Position numbers and translations under genes: made by a program. From Rotaria socialis (Eukaryota > Rotifera > Eurotatoria > Philodinida > Philodinidae): a stretch of 64,000 nucleotides of DNA. Below are positions 1 to 12,711 of the stretch, piece after piece (positions within the stretch are counted from its first letter, which is position 1; the number at the start of each line of letters is the position of its first letter). The stretch spans positions 62,001-126,000 of the forward strand of contig CAJNYU010000783.1 of NCBI GenBank assembly GCA_905331475.1, given 5' to 3'. The notes beneath the pieces are model-generated. The model searched no databases. It was given only the letters and a program-made list of their open reading frames with translations, and was not told the DNA's origin.

Positions 1-1295
1 CGCGTTCTACTTTATATAAAGATGAGTTCTTTCATAATCATGCGGATTATTTTCAGAAATCTCTCTCTTAAACATCATTGAATATTTCTATAATGATTTA
101 TTTTCATGACTAAAATAATGCAATCAAATAAAATATAGACTTAGTTAAAGATGGTCAATTTCTTTCTAAATGATTGCAAACACTATAACTTATGATCAAT
201 AAAAACTTCATAGTTAGGTTCATTTACTAAGTGCACCTGGTGGCTCTCAATTAACGACACGATTATTCGTTGGTAAAAATATAAAATTTCTTTTGAGTGC
301 GCTCTAATATTTATTTTTGTTAGATACAACTCTTGCCGGTATTTAAATGGAAGCTCCATTTTCTAGTACTGATGAAGTTCTATCAACAAATCGATTTTTA
401 CTTTGAATTGAAATTTGATTTTTCTTTTTGAATTTCTTATCCAACCTTTTTTCGTTAGCAACCATGCTATCATTATTTGACTGAAAATACATTGCATAAA
501 ACAAAAATTTTGTTTGATACACTACTTGTTTTAAAAATATTAATTATCCTAAGTATATTAATGAATGTGAACGATGATTTAATAAGGCCATATTTCATTT
601 CAAAATTGATATGATTCCATATCATCATTAGTTCAGGTCTCTCACAGAAAGAGTTGTTACTAGGATATAGTTCTTTTGAGATGAAAAACTGGTCACCAGT
701 GCTAGTTCTTCGTTCATGATCTATCGCAAGTCTACCCATTGTAGTCGACATGAATATATGAGATTGCATTACATTTCTCTGAAGCATGTTATTTTTCAAT
801 AAGATCTGTAAAAATCAAACTTTGTCTTTTAACATTGATCAAAATTGATACTCAAAGTTCTCTTTTTTTTTTTGTGTATTAAAAATGTCTATGCATATAA
901 AGTTACGTCATAGGACTCGTTTTTATCTCATCGGTAAAGTGAGATATGAATTGTGTTTTCTATAAATAAAATTGATCAGTTGTTTTTTTTTGTGTTAAAA
1001 GTTATATTTTTAATGCATTATAAATAAGCTTTGAACTTAGACCATAGTTATCAACGTTTACTAAAAAGAAATTTGTCATAGGAGTTATGGTGTTATTTTT
1101 TTGTTGCATGCACTACAGGTTAGTATTCAGTGAAAGAAAAGCAAATTTCATAAAAAAAATAAACTTGTTTGATAAGGTGGAGGCTAGTAATATTACTTCT
1201 GAGTGAAGCAAACGAACAAAAGATAAAATACACGCGTATTTACAGAATATATATATATATATATTCAACGTTTAAGTGTTAACATCAACACTCAT
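1..1295. other. Intergenic, no gene recognised
   Basis: AT-rich sequence upstream of the SDR gene. The only sizeable open frame (473-799, minus) has no recognisable domain. An (AT)n run sits at about 1248-1263, just before the SDR start, and may be part of its core promoter region. Confidence 0.5.
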
Positions 1296-2374
1296 ATGCC
1301 GTTGCATCCCATGTTTCTTGAACCTGAAATTCATTCAACTATTTTTTTATGTATTAATTTGATTGGTTCTATAATTGTTCGTCTTCTTCTTCATGCATGG
1401 CCATTAACAATATTTTGGTCATGTTTTTATATTATACTTGTCGGTCTAATAAATCATAGTTTAGCTGCCGGTCGTTATTACTTGCCAACCAGGAACCTTC
1501 ACAATCAAATTGTTATTGTCACTGGTGCAGCTACAGGTATCGGTCGTGCTTGTGCTCTTCGATTTGCAAAACTCGGTACTTGTGTTATTATTGGCGTTCG
1601 AGGTCAAGAGCGCGCAGAACGAGTAGCTAAAGAATTATCTGATGAGTCATATGGTGGAACTGTAATTGGATATGATCTTGATTTATCAAGTTTAACGAAT
1701 GTGAAAAACTTTGCCGAAAAAATTGAACGTGTTGATATCTTACTGAACAATGCTAGTACTGTACCAGCAACGTACTCGTTAACAGCTGATGGAATCGAAA
1801 AACAGTTCGGTACAAATCATAGTTAGTGAAGCGTTTCTGTTATTTTTTTGCATAGAAATTTATTTTTCTCCTTTTAGTTGGTCATTTTTATTTGACTCAA
1901 CTTTTATTATCACGATTGACTAATGGTCGCATTATAAATGTTAGTAGTTTAGTTCATCATATGGTTCCATCAACAGGAATCGATTATACCTTTTCAAAAT
2001 TGAAAAACAAATACAGTGCTTCAGCGGCGTATGCATCATCAAAATTAGCACAAATCTATCATGCAAGTGAATTAACACGTCGTTATGGTGTTAAAGCTTA
2101 TTCTTTGCATCCCGGTACAATTATGAGCACAAATATTAATCACAATAGATCTCTCATAAAACGAATTCTATTTCAATTACTTTCTGTAATTGGCAAAACA
2201 GTAGAACAAGGTTCGATGACATGTCTTTTCTGTGCATTATCAAATGATGCTGTACCTGGACATTTTCATTCGGATTGTCAAGTGAGAAAGCCAAGTCAAT
2301 TAGCATTAGATAAGCATCGAGCTGCCGAATGTTGGAATGAAAGTGAAAAGTTAATTAATGAAAAATTAAAATAA
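1296..2374 (+). CDS. Short-chain dehydrogenase/reductase, retinol dehydrogenase-like
   Basis: This is a membrane-anchored NAD(P)-dependent oxidoreductase of the classical SDR superfamily, closest in layout to RDH11-14-type retinol/aldehyde reductases. Exons are 1296-1821 and 1878-2374, joined by a 56-bp intron, giving 340 aa. Residues about 15-60 are two hydrophobic segments, expected to anchor it in the ER or another membrane. The Rossmann cofactor motif TGAATGIG is at 76-83, NNAS at 151-154, the catalytic serine in the INVSS stretch at about 198-199, and YASSK (Y227, K231) completes the active site. The splice joins FGTNH to IGHFYLTQ, a strongly conserved SDR block, which confirms the intron. 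The substrate cannot be read from sequence, so retinoid, steroid or lipid aldehydes are all possible. No truncation was seen. Confidence 0.88.
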
Positions 2375-3881
2375 CTGGATACATTATCAAGTTTTTTCCC
2401 TTCATAATTATTGAATTTTTGGCTCAATTTGAAACGAAATGAACTTGGGTTTAGCTATTTTAAATAAAATAATTACAACTGAACAAACGAATCAAATATT
2501 CTTATTAGTCAACGAAACCATCATACAAACATACTGATAATAGATTTTAGTTATTTGAGCATTGTATGTTTTTTTAGAGAATACATCACGTCTTGATTGC
2601 ATCCACATTTAAGCCTATTATTTTTCCGATTAGCATTAGCAAATGAGAAATGTTTCAGGTTTTCTTCATTGATCATTATACAATAGTTTTACTCCGTTTT
2701 AGATGACCATGCAAAACATGATAAGGTGGCTATGCTTATTGTTCCGTTCAATAATCTGATATGTGTCACACAGAAGAGTTCTATATTGTAGATGTAAGCC
2801 TTCTCGATAGTCCAAATCGTACTCATACCCATACTTGGATCATCGTTTAGCTAGTATTTGTTTATATATACTTGCATAAACTATGAGTAATCGAGCGAAT
2901 ATTATCAGTAGTTCATGAATAGATAATAGTCACATTTCGGTTACTCATTTGCAAAATTTGTCCCAATTGTTATCCTTGAAGTATGAGATCGAGAACGTGC
3001 AAAACAATTATTACAATAACTACGTAGTAAAACAATAACTGAACATTAGTTTGATTTATCAATAATCGTAAATATGAAAAATCTTGTCAGAAAATTAATC
3101 ACATTGATATCTCAGTCAATAATGCCTTCACTATATGTGGATCAGAAAATAAAATAATTCGTGGAAAAAAGTAGTCGTTTCAAGCAAAATTAGAGCAATC
3201 TTCATGAAATTAGATTGCATCTATAAAACGATACCCATTCCGCACTGAAAAATAGTGACTCCTATATGAAAAACCCATTTACCCAACAGCTTGTGTGTTA
3301 AACATTTTGATTTCCATCTCAACATTTATACCGTAGTCTCTCACTGAAAACATAATGACACAATGCATATTGAGAGCAAATATCGCGGAATGTATGTCGT
3401 GATTATTTTTCTGAATCGATGATTGTAGTTGGAGACGTTAAGGTGGCGACAAAATTATAGCTCTAGCACGTAGTACGGAATGATTGTATTCGTATCAACG
3501 GATAAAATAATCTAATTTTTTTAGAAATGTTCAAAAATACTTATTCTCCGCTGTTTCTTTGTTGTTACAGGTTGTCGAGTGAGCTGGAGTTAAACATTAT
3601 TTGGAGGGAAAGTTATGTGTTACAGCATTGAGCACTTTATGGAGAAAGAAATCAGAAGGTGCAGTTAGAAAGAACAATATTATACGATTATTAACTTAAA
3701 TTTTCTAAAGTCATGAACTTTGCAACTTAATCTCAACCTATCCAGAAAACACTATAAAATAAAATCTGGCAGGTCATTAGCAAAAAATAGCCATGTAAAA
3801 AGATACAGAGTTATACACAGATACTACTATATTCTATATTGCAAGAAAAAAAACAATCGAAAATGAAATCATAACAGAAAC
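2375..3881. other. Intergenic, no gene recognised
   Basis: About 1.5 kb between the 3' ends of the convergent SDR and AIFM1 genes. It is AT-rich and shows no coding frame, RNA gene or clear repeat. Confidence 0.5.
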
Positions 3882-6800
3882 TTAATCTTGATGAATATTA
3901 AAAACCTTTGCCAGTTCTTGAAAATCAGTAATTACTTGTTGATCTTTGATAATCTATAGAAGAACAATACATAGATTTTTATCAATATATTAATACAATA
4001 AATTAAGTTTTACCTTTCGTGCGATTGGAATTCTATTAAAAATATTCCAAAGAACAACCCCAACAACTTTGTTATCTTTTAAATAGAATACAACTCCTTT
4101 GTTATAGGTATTTTTATTGTCTGTTGTTGGTCTTGTTTCAGATGTTTTCTCTTTTAACACATTAGAGTTTGATATTGGTACTGCATCTTTTTGCTCTCGA
4201 TTTCCTTCGCTGTCTCCTTTTTGCCCTTCATCGTTGGACTTTCCTTTAGCATAAACAGCAACAGTTTGTAATCCTGAATCAGTTAAACCAATAGCTTCAA
4301 AACCAATATTTGGTCCCAAATCTGACCAAAACATCGACTGGTGCCAATAAGGATTATGACTACCTGTCATATTTTCTCCGGCTAATTTACCACTAACTAT
4401 TGCATGATCATAATGTTCAACACGACGTCGACCTAATTTAATATCATAAAAAGATGCTGCATCACCAGCTACCCAAATATTATGACGCGCTTGTAATTCA
4501 GCATTAACAAGAAAGCCTCCTTGATCGGGATCAATTTCTAAACCGGCAGACTCGGCTAAGTTAGTATTTGGTTCAATACCAACAGCGACTATGACATGAT
4601 CAGTAGTAATATAACTCGTTTTTCTTGGTTCTTTTGGATCAATATAAGATAGACTAATTTTCCCTTCTTGAAGTGATGCATCGACAAGTTCAATATTTGT
4701 CACAACTTCTGCACCTTCTATTGAAATGAAAATTAAATGATAAAAATTCAATTACTAGTTTAGAATAATACCTTCTCGAACACGATCCGACGCCCATCTA
4801 CTTAAATATTCTGGTAATACTTTACTAATATTGCCTAGAAAAAAAAAACAAAGAAAATTCAAGTATATAGATTTAATGTTTTCATTTTACCTTTATCTGG
4901 CATTAATTGGATGATTTTTCCGCTTGGTTTCCCATTCTTAGCATTTTCTTTCGATCGATGTGCTAAAGCACACGCTATTTCACTACCAAGAAAACCTCCC
5001 CCGACAATAGCTACATCGGCACCACTGTCCACAATTTTTTTCAATGTAAAAAAGTCGTCGATCTAAGTAAACAAAACATAGAATAAGAGAACCATGTTTA
5101 AGTTTTTTTTTTCGACTAGAAAGAATTAAACAGAGCAGAAAACAGGTGAACGATTAACTAAATAGAAGTATTTAATGAAAAAAGATTAAACTCATACGGC
5201 AATGTTTTTAGATACAATCGAGATTCATTCGATAACGAATATTTAACAACATTATCATTGTCTATTCTAATTTTAATTTTAATTTTATTTAGCTAGAGTA
5301 TTATATAAAATATTTTTTGTTGTGGTTGTTGACTTAATTCAAAACATTTTTCGCCTAATTCACGTTTAGTTAATGTATGTAAATAAATCGTTGAATAGAT
5401 ATCACTATTTGTCAATGTAATATAAAGAATTTTTAATGATTGAATAATAGTTTCATTCAATTGATAATGAAGACGAATACTTATTGCATCATCACCATTA
5501 CATATTTGACGAATATCATTTTTAGTCAATCGAAGAAGATCAACATCTGTATAATATTGAAAACGATTGACAACAGAGAAAAAACTATTATGATTTAGCC
5601 AATGCAGAACTTCATCACTTGATGAACGCATAGTAATTTTTGTTTCTACTTTTGCTTGATAATTTTGACATTGTTCAGAATTATATTTTATATTCGAAAA
5701 AGATAGTGATAGCATTGATGATCAACTTTCACTACAATCATTGTCTTTATTGTTAATTTCAAAATTATGATATACTTGTTTTCTAATTGGCGAATTTTCT
5801 TCAATAGTTGATGCTGTACAAACATCAAATAAATCATCGGGACGATAGGAAAGACGAAGAAGATTGAGTGTATACAGTGTTGAACTTGGACACGACTGTA
5901 AAATAGTATATTCAAGTGTTGTTTGATAATGTCGACGTTGAGATCGTAATTTTATTTTTCAATTCTCATTTTAGCTGCTTTATTTTTTCTGTGCATCTTT
6001 TAAATGAAACAATTGAATTTTACAACAACATGAATATAGATGTTTATTACTATCAATATTATTTTCGTATGTGTCGATTTGTATACGTAATGGTATGCTC
6101 TTTTCTCCTCCGTGTCGTTTTTGTGCAAAATCAGTTGATGTACATTTAAATCGTATAAATAATGATGTTGTTGGCGATGATGTATCTCAAACAATTTCAA
6201 TAGCATTTGTTATTTGCTTTGAACTTATTATTGATAAAATTCCATACGTTATAGTCATATCTATATCAAATAATGATGATGATTGATATACATTGAGCCA
6301 ATTTTGGATTAATTCGTATTCTTGATGTTGTAATATTTTATCCCAAAAACATAAAAGTAACATTGAACGATAATTAGTTGGAGAACAACGATTAGTCGAG
6401 GGTTGTGTAAGATTTTGTTTTGAGCTTTTCTATTTGAAATTTTATTTCATACGGTTGTCCTTGATTTAAATAAGTTATTGTTTCTTCATTTATTTTTGAT
6501 GATGATCATGGTGATGCATTTAATACAAAATAAAATTTTGGATTTTGTTGAGGTAAAGGTGATAATGTATGACTACTATCAGAATAATGATTCCTATTAT
6601 TATTGTTTAAAGACAAATCAAGTTTTTCAGCAATATTATTATGCATGGCCATATTTGTTAATGAATTTGGAAAGATATATTTAGTATCCAATAAATATAT
6701 TTTTTGGGATGAAAATTTCGATGAATGTTCACTCGGAAAATCAGTTGAATTTAATGTTTGATTATTTAGCATGACTAAAGTTTGCAGGTGCTTTAATATT

Positions 6801-8486
6801 TATTTATTTTTGTAACTCGCCTAACACAGCAATAACGTGCAGAACAGTAAACGCTATTGGTAAGTAATATGCATAAAACACCTTTTTATATTCATTTGTA
6901 TATTTATCTATATTATATATGCGTATCTACGTTTGTTCGCGAGTTTGATCGGTAGTTACATACATTTTATTTTCTATTCCCTTGTACGTATTTATGTCGC
7001 ATTGTCGATGGTGAGAGGAAAATGAATGAGATTCATAAATGTGACCAAAGAAAAGGAAATCAAAACAATACGTAAAAAAGAACGAAAACAAACAAAATGT
7101 TGCGAAAATACTGATGACTGAGATGAAATCTATTCATCTGTAGAATTCATTGGAAAACAACACAGAAATTATTTGTGAATAACTTTGAACTTACTCCTCT
7201 GTAAAATGTTAATTTACGTTTCAGATGATTAGACATGTCTTGAAATATTTTTAAAGTTTTTGGTTGACCACCTGTAGCAATCAAACATTTTTCAAATGAT
7301 ATTTCCCAATCATTGTCTAATTTAGCTGTAGACGTTTTTAAATCAAGATCAACAACCTATTTTATTTTTAATAAAAAGACAAGTAGAAAATAAAATCTAG
7401 ATTAAAAATGCCTACTTTTCTTCCAAGAACAACTGCAACACCACCATTTTCTTGATCATTAAGTGTTTTAACATCTGTGTAAAATTCATCATCAAAAAAA
7501 TATAAACTAAAACTGATGATTGCAATAATCAAAAGATAAAGTATCAAATCTAACCTTTTCTCTTTGCCATGCCATTGTTTAAATGAATGTTTTCGTATAA
7601 GATCATCATCATCCGTATACCAAATATCTTTTGACAATGGAGGACGCATATATGGTAAATATTTTTCAGAGCTTATAACAAGAACCTAATAATATAAAAA
7701 ATGATTGGCAAAAATAATGAGCACACTAGGATTAACTTTTGCTGTTGGATCATGTGCACGAATAGATTTGAATGCACTCATTGCTGTTGCACCGCCACCA
7801 ATAATTAAATATTGAGCAAAATTAGGAATATTTGATGTTAAATCATTTTTATTGATTGTTTCGACTAAATTTGAATTTTCTTGTTCAACTAAAAAATATT
7901 AATAAATTATAATTTTTCTAAAAACGATTTTTTTAAAAAAAATCAAATCAATCGATATTTGCTGTTCCATACTAGTATCTTTTTCGACAGATGTTCTATT
8001 TGATTCATCAGGATCCTTAGATTTTATATGTCGGGAGTCATATTCTGCAATAGATTGTTGCTTTTCTTTTGAGTTGTTTCGATTTTGAAACTAAAAATAA
8101 AATTCTTATTTTATTTTTATTTTCAATAATGAGAGAGAAGAAAATAAATACAATTGAATAAATCGCAATAACACCGGTCAAACCACCGACAATATACATT
8201 AAATTTGTCATTTTTTTCTTTTTCTCTTCATTTCGAGTTTGTTCATCATTCGATGAGTTGGTTGATGTATAGCGAAGTAAACATGATAATCGAAGAGACG
8301 CTGTCGTTTGTAGAGAATCTTCAAAGATGAAATTAACAAAATTTTAAAGTCACGTCATAGAAAATTTTCTTTTTTACCAGCTTGTATTAGTTGACGAAGA
8401 ACAGGTAATGTTCGTCTTGATAGAGCTCGCTTCACTGAATTAAAATGTTGAGCTGAAGTTAGACGAGATATGTAATGAATTTGCAT
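3882..8486 (-). CDS. AIFM1: Apoptosis-inducing factor 1, mitochondrial FAD/NADH oxidoreductase
   Basis: AIF is a flavoprotein of the mitochondrial intermembrane space. It supports respiratory-chain biogenesis and acts in caspase-independent cell death when released. I assembled 11 exons (high to low coordinate): 8378-8486, 8152-8318, 7973-8090, 7737-7888, 7555-7685, 7416-7512, 7195-7356, 4891-5062, 4772-4834, 4014-4717, 3882-3953; 648 aa, close to the vertebrate length of about 613. Residues 1-36 form an Arg/Ser-rich mitochondrial presequence and about 73-91 a membrane helix. The FAD Rossmann motif IIGGGATA lies near 158-165 and the NADH motif IVGGGFLGSE near 330-339. The C-terminal part keeps AIF signatures (NIWVAGDA, IKLGRRRVEHYDHA, PYWHQSMFWSDLG, VVLWNIFNRIPIARK). 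Ten junctions keep frame. All introns are very short except the one at 5063-7194, which holds a CP2-family relic. Confidence 0.95.
5293..6772 (-). pseudogene. TFCP2-like: CP2/TFCP2-family transcription factor relic, intronless, inside an AIFM1 intron
   Basis: Reading the minus strand in pieces gives, in order: a CP2 DNA-binding start (KFYFVLNASP, then a TGA near 6506, then INEETITYLNQGQPYEIKF), a middle part (SLFDIDMTITYGI; KRHGGEKSIPLRIQIDTYE near 6090-6130), a block resembling the YQPSYETTILTECSPWPE region of vertebrate TFCP2 near 5900, and a SAM-like C-terminal half at 5293-5715 (EVLHWLNHNSFF, DLLRLTKNDIRQICNGDDAI, TIYLHTLTKRELGEK). This is the CP2/LBP-1/UBP1 architecture. The frame is broken by several stops and frameshifts that no short intron would remove, and the aligned segments run on without introns. 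I therefore call it a pseudogene, probably a retrocopy. It has the same orientation as the host AIFM1 gene. No clear poly(A) tail remains, only an A-rich stretch past its 3' end. Confidence 0.8.
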
Positions 8487-9311
8487 TTTTCGTCAAAATT
8501 AAAATATAGCTCAATATAACACAGTCGATTGTCAGATCTGAAAACGATGATTCATTTTATTATCTGACTGGTCGGAAATTAAACCGTTTAGAATACAATC
8601 GACAGAAATAGATGAAAATGATCAGTTTTTATTGCTTTCATTAATAAATATTATTTTTTCGATGTATTAATCGAAATCATGAAATTGAAGTTCATCGTAT
8701 ATGTTATCTTTTTTATTTTTCAATGTACGCTATAGAAAAATTTAGTGAAACGTCAATGTATTTCTCCAATGAGAATCTAAGCAATGAAAAAGAAATTATT
8801 TCGATGACTCATCTGTAACAGGATTCTTTTCATTTTCGTCTACGATTAATAGACATATTACATATTCATTGAGTATCGTGGTTTATGAAAGTTATAACAT
8901 CATTGATTTGCTCGATTGAGTATTTGATGACGCATGGGCATTCTGTTCAAACTAAGAAAGAAGTGGTAGGCATATAAAAACAACACAAATAATGATAGAA
9001 TGAAAAGAAAAGAAATGACAAAATAATGATTGAATCTTCTTGTTTTTTCAATCTGACTGAATATCGTGATTGTTGCTGAACACTTATCGTCAGTCTATTA
9101 AAAATACTAATCTTATAATGTTTTAGTTAGAATTTTATTTTTTCAATTGTCTTAATACAACTGATTTTCATATAAAAATATCAGTTTATTAATTTTTACT
9201 TTTTTTTTCATTTATTGATATGTCATTAATTTATACAATTGTACATGATTGAACGAATCTCTGGCGACAGTAATATTGTCAAGCAAATTACGACGTATTT
9301 CGTCATCGGCA
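8487..9311. promoter_or_regulatory. Divergent intergenic region between AIFM1 and MFSD14
   Basis: About 0.8 kb separates the start codons of two head-to-head genes, so it must hold both promoters. I see no unambiguous TATA box or other motif. An open frame on the minus strand (9212-9514) is a shadow of the MFSD14 first exons. Confidence 0.4.
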
Positions 9312-11475
9312 ATGGCAGATTCTGTCGCCGATTTCGATGTCGCCGAACATCTCGATGATGATGATGAAACAAAACGTATCAAATTTGAATCTAGACGAAA
9401 TAAAATAATAAAAGTATATATTCTTGTTTTCATTATTTTGCTTGGTTCCTTATTATGGAATACTTCTTTCTGATTTTTTAGCCTAGTGGCTTTGGTAAAC
9501 CAAGTGTTTATCATGGACTTATTGTCATATTTCTTGAATTTTTCGCCTGGGGGCTTCTGACTAATCCTATCATTTCAGTAAGATAGAATTTTATTTGTAC
9601 AGTATTGTACAGGTATGATTATTTCAGGTACTCAATCAAACATTCCCATCTCATACATTTCTAATGAATGGTGTTATTCATGGAATAAAGTAATAGCAAA
9701 TATTGGTGTGGATTTTTGACTGATTGATCTTTCGTGTCTTTTAGAGGTCTATTAACATTTCTAAGTTCTCCACTACTGGGTGCCTATTCCGATATATGGG
9801 GTCGTAAATTCTTTTTACTCCTTACAGTTTTTTTTACTTGTTGTCCAATACCTTTAATGAAAATTAGTCCAATGTAAGTGAATATAACTATATACGTATA
9901 TACATTTTATAAATAGTTAATATTGTTATAGGTGGTATTTCGCATTGTTAAGCATCAGTGGTCTTTTTTCTGTAACATTCAGTGTTGTTTATGCGTATGT
10001 AGCCGATGTTACTGATGAGAATTCTCGAAGCACTGCTTATGGTATGTGAAATAAATGTTGAATTTATCATATTCATTGAAAGTTTTTTTTTTCATAGGCT
10101 TGGTAACAGCAACATTTGCAGCATCATTAATAACAAGTCCTGCTATCGGTGCACATTTGACAAGACTTTATAGTGAAAATTTTATTATTGCATTGAGTCT
10201 GTTTTTTTCTGTATATAAATTTCTAATTAAAATTTTGATTTGACTGATAGGTTCAGCAGTTGCAATATTAGATTTATTATTTATCTTTTTTTTCGTACCC
10301 GAATCATTACCAGAACGATTACGAACAAATCAAAAAATATCATGGAATAAAGTTGATCCATTTGGTGTATGCTTTGCAAATTATTTGACTTTTCTTTTCT
10401 TATTAAATCATTTTTCTTTTCAAAATTAGGCCCTTCGGAATATTACTCATGATCGCTTCATCTATCTTGTTTGTTTTATTGTACTGTTATCATATCTTCC
10501 TGGTAAATCATTGTATGGTAAATCTGTTTGCTGTAATCTTTTGTGTTATTTATAGAAGCTGGGCAGTATTCGTGCTTTTTTGTTTATCTACGATTGGTGA
10601 ATCTTTATTTTTCTATGAACATATCAATAAAGTATCCATGTCCTTATTTTATTATATAGATGCTTGGATTTTCAGAAGATGAAGTAGCTTATTTTATTGC
10701 ATTTATCGGAATTCTTTCATGTATTGCACAAGTAAATACGGATTGCTTGCCTTTTACTATTTATCTTTTGTTTAATATAGACTGCTCTTTTGGCATGTTT
10801 ACAAAAATATTTTGGTGCCAAAGAAACTATTATGGTTGGATTATTTTTTCAAATTGTTCAATTAGCAGCATTTGGCATTGCCACTTCAAATTGGTTGGAG
10901 AAAAAGTTTTTGTGTTTTTGTTTTTCAATAAATCAATTTTTGTCATTTTAGGGTGATGTGGTTTGCTGGCGGTCTAGCTGCTTTATCATCAGTAACATAT
11001 CCGTCGATCAGTGCATTTGTTTCTGTCTATGCTAAAGAAAATCAACAAGGTAAAGCGTCGATTTTAAAAATGATTTCTCATTTTGTTCTGTTCCTTAGGG
11101 CTCGTTCAAGGTATGGTTAATGGTGTACGTGGTTTATGTAACGGCCTTGGTCCAGCTCTATTTGGATTTACTTTTTATTTATTCAATGTTGATTTGGGTT
11201 ATTCATTGTTACCTTTACCAAAAACGAGTTCGAATTCAACAGTAATACATAATAATGTAAAATTGACCTATTCATCAATGTTCAGCCGTGATGTACCTGG
11301 TCCACCATTTCTTTTTGGTGCTTTTCTTGCTACTATTGCATTAATGTTTTCTCTTCTACTACCGAATTCAAAATTAGATTCCAATAGAATGGGAATCGAC
11401 ACGAGAACTATTGAACAAGAAGCTCGTCTATTGAATCCTGGTGAAGATACAAAAACCAATATTCAAACTCGTTGA
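9312..11475 (+). CDS. MFSD14A/B: Major facilitator superfamily transporter, MFSD14/HIAT1 type
   Basis: A 12-TM solute carrier of the MFSD14 (hippocampus abundant transcript) family, related to bacterial TetA-like exporters; its animal substrate is not settled. Thirteen exons: 9312-9413, 9482-9577, 9628-9689, 9745-9873, 9932-10041, 10098-10196, 10251-10366, 10430-10502, 10556-10596, 10660-10731, 10781-10893, 10952-11049, 11099-11475; 495 aa against about 490 in human. The start is the ATG of MADSVADFD; no earlier in-frame ATG exists. Family signatures are the loop 2-3 motif GAYSDIWGRKF, FFVPESLPERL, VLLSYLPEAGQYS, VRGLCNGLGPALFGF and GPPFLFGA. Two donors are unusual (GTCTGT after 10196, GTTGGA after 10893) but are needed to keep the conserved frame. 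The C-terminal tail after about residue 455 is polar and cytosolic in character. Confidence 0.93.
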
Positions 11476-11966
11476 ATATTATTTTTTGATTTGCTTAAAA
11501 GATTTTTCTCGTTTGTTTTTTAATTTTACTGACACTTGGATTTATCTTTTTTTGTTTTGTTACTATGATACTTTAATTTGGTATTTTATAAGAAAAACAA
11601 AATTGAAAATAAATGTAAATAAAATCGATCGTGACATATCTATATCTATATCTATATATAATTTCCTTCCCACCACAAAGATATATGTGTAAGATTAAAG
11701 ACCCATTGAAATTTTTGCTCGCATTTATGGAAACAACAGCTTCAAGAATCAACATCAATGAATTTAACATTAAAAAAAATACATTTCCATGAAAAAATAA
11801 TTTTGATAATGAAGTCACTTGTTCGTCTTTTAGTATATAATCGTATTCATCAACATTTGTCACATTATTTATCACCAGATTGCATTAACAAACATATTTC
11901 CGGTTTCATTTATTCCGTTTGACAAATTCATTTATATTTTTCGAAGTGATTCTTTAACTAACTAAG
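11476..11966. other. 3' flank of MFSD14, no gene
   Basis: AT-rich sequence with a short (ATCTAT)n tract near 11638-11660. No coding signal was found. The 8-bp TAACTAAG at 11959-11966 is the left target-site duplication of the adjacent MITE. Confidence 0.5.
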
Positions 11967-12129
11967 TAGGGGCACAACCAGGGGGTCTAGGGGGCAAGGG
12001 GGCTTAGCCCCTCCTAGAAAAAATATAATCCTGTAAAAAAATAAGTTTAGCCCCCCTCCCCCAAGATAGCTTTGGTCAACGACTTAGCCCCCTTCCCCTC
12101 CCTACAATTTTTTTCTGGTGATGCCCCTA
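11967..12129. mobile_element. hAT-type MITE, 163 bp, with terminal inverted repeats and 8-bp TSD
   Basis: The left end reads TAGGGGCACAACCAG. The right end, reverse-complemented, reads TAGGGGCATCACCAG: 13 of 15 bases match. TAACTAAG flanks the element on both sides (11959-11966 and 12130-12137), a perfect 8-bp direct repeat. TAGGG-type ends with an 8-bp target duplication are characteristic of hAT transposons. The interior has no coding capacity and contains inner inverted G/C-rich blocks (GGGGGCTTAGCCCC on the left, AGCCCCC on the right), so it is a non-autonomous copy. Its composition is strikingly G/C-clustered against the AT-rich surroundings. Confidence 0.85.
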
Positions 12130-12137
12130 TAACTAAG

Positions 12138-12711
12138 GTTCATTCTGCGCGTATTGCTTTTACCTAGGATAGACTTTATCAGAAATTTCTACAAATAAAT
12201 GCAAGCTTCTATTCTTTGGTAAACTCATTTTTTTTAAAAATATCATATACGATTATGATAAGAAAAATCTTTTCCGTACATAACAGATAACGATGGAATT
12301 TACAAATACATATTTCTACATTTTCTTTTGTGCATTTTTGTTGAAACTGAAAAAAAAACTGACTAGAACAAGATATACAAATACATGTCATTCTGGCAAA
12401 ACGGCAAAAAACAAAATTCAAACGCACACACAACACAACAAAATTGAATAATGTATATACGGATGTAAAAGAGGCATACGGAAAGAAAGTAAATAAAAAC
12501 GAAATTAAACATAGCTATAAAACAAAGCCCACACAAAATGTAAGTAAGTCAGTATTGCAAACAAAATACATTGACTTTGATTTTGTTTTTTGACAAAGAA
12601 AAAGAAAACAGTGTTTAGATTTTGGTAATTTTGTTCTTCGTTTCGAGAATTAAAGATCACAGTTTATTCTGGCAAAGAAAAAGTTTTAAAAAAACGATAG
12701 AGTTTGATTGA
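12138..12711. other. Intergenic, no gene recognised
   Basis: AT-rich DNA between the MITE and the 3' end of the HTH gene. It probably includes the 3' UTR of that minus-strand gene. Open frames here are short and of biased composition. Confidence 0.4.

Noticed and set aside
473-799. 108-codon minus-strand open frame near the left edge
   Set aside because: No recognisable domain, no splice partner and no conserved composition; probably chance in AT-rich DNA.
5916-6684. Several plus-strand open frames in the AIFM1 intron
   Set aside because: Antisense shadows of the CP2-family relic on the minus strand.
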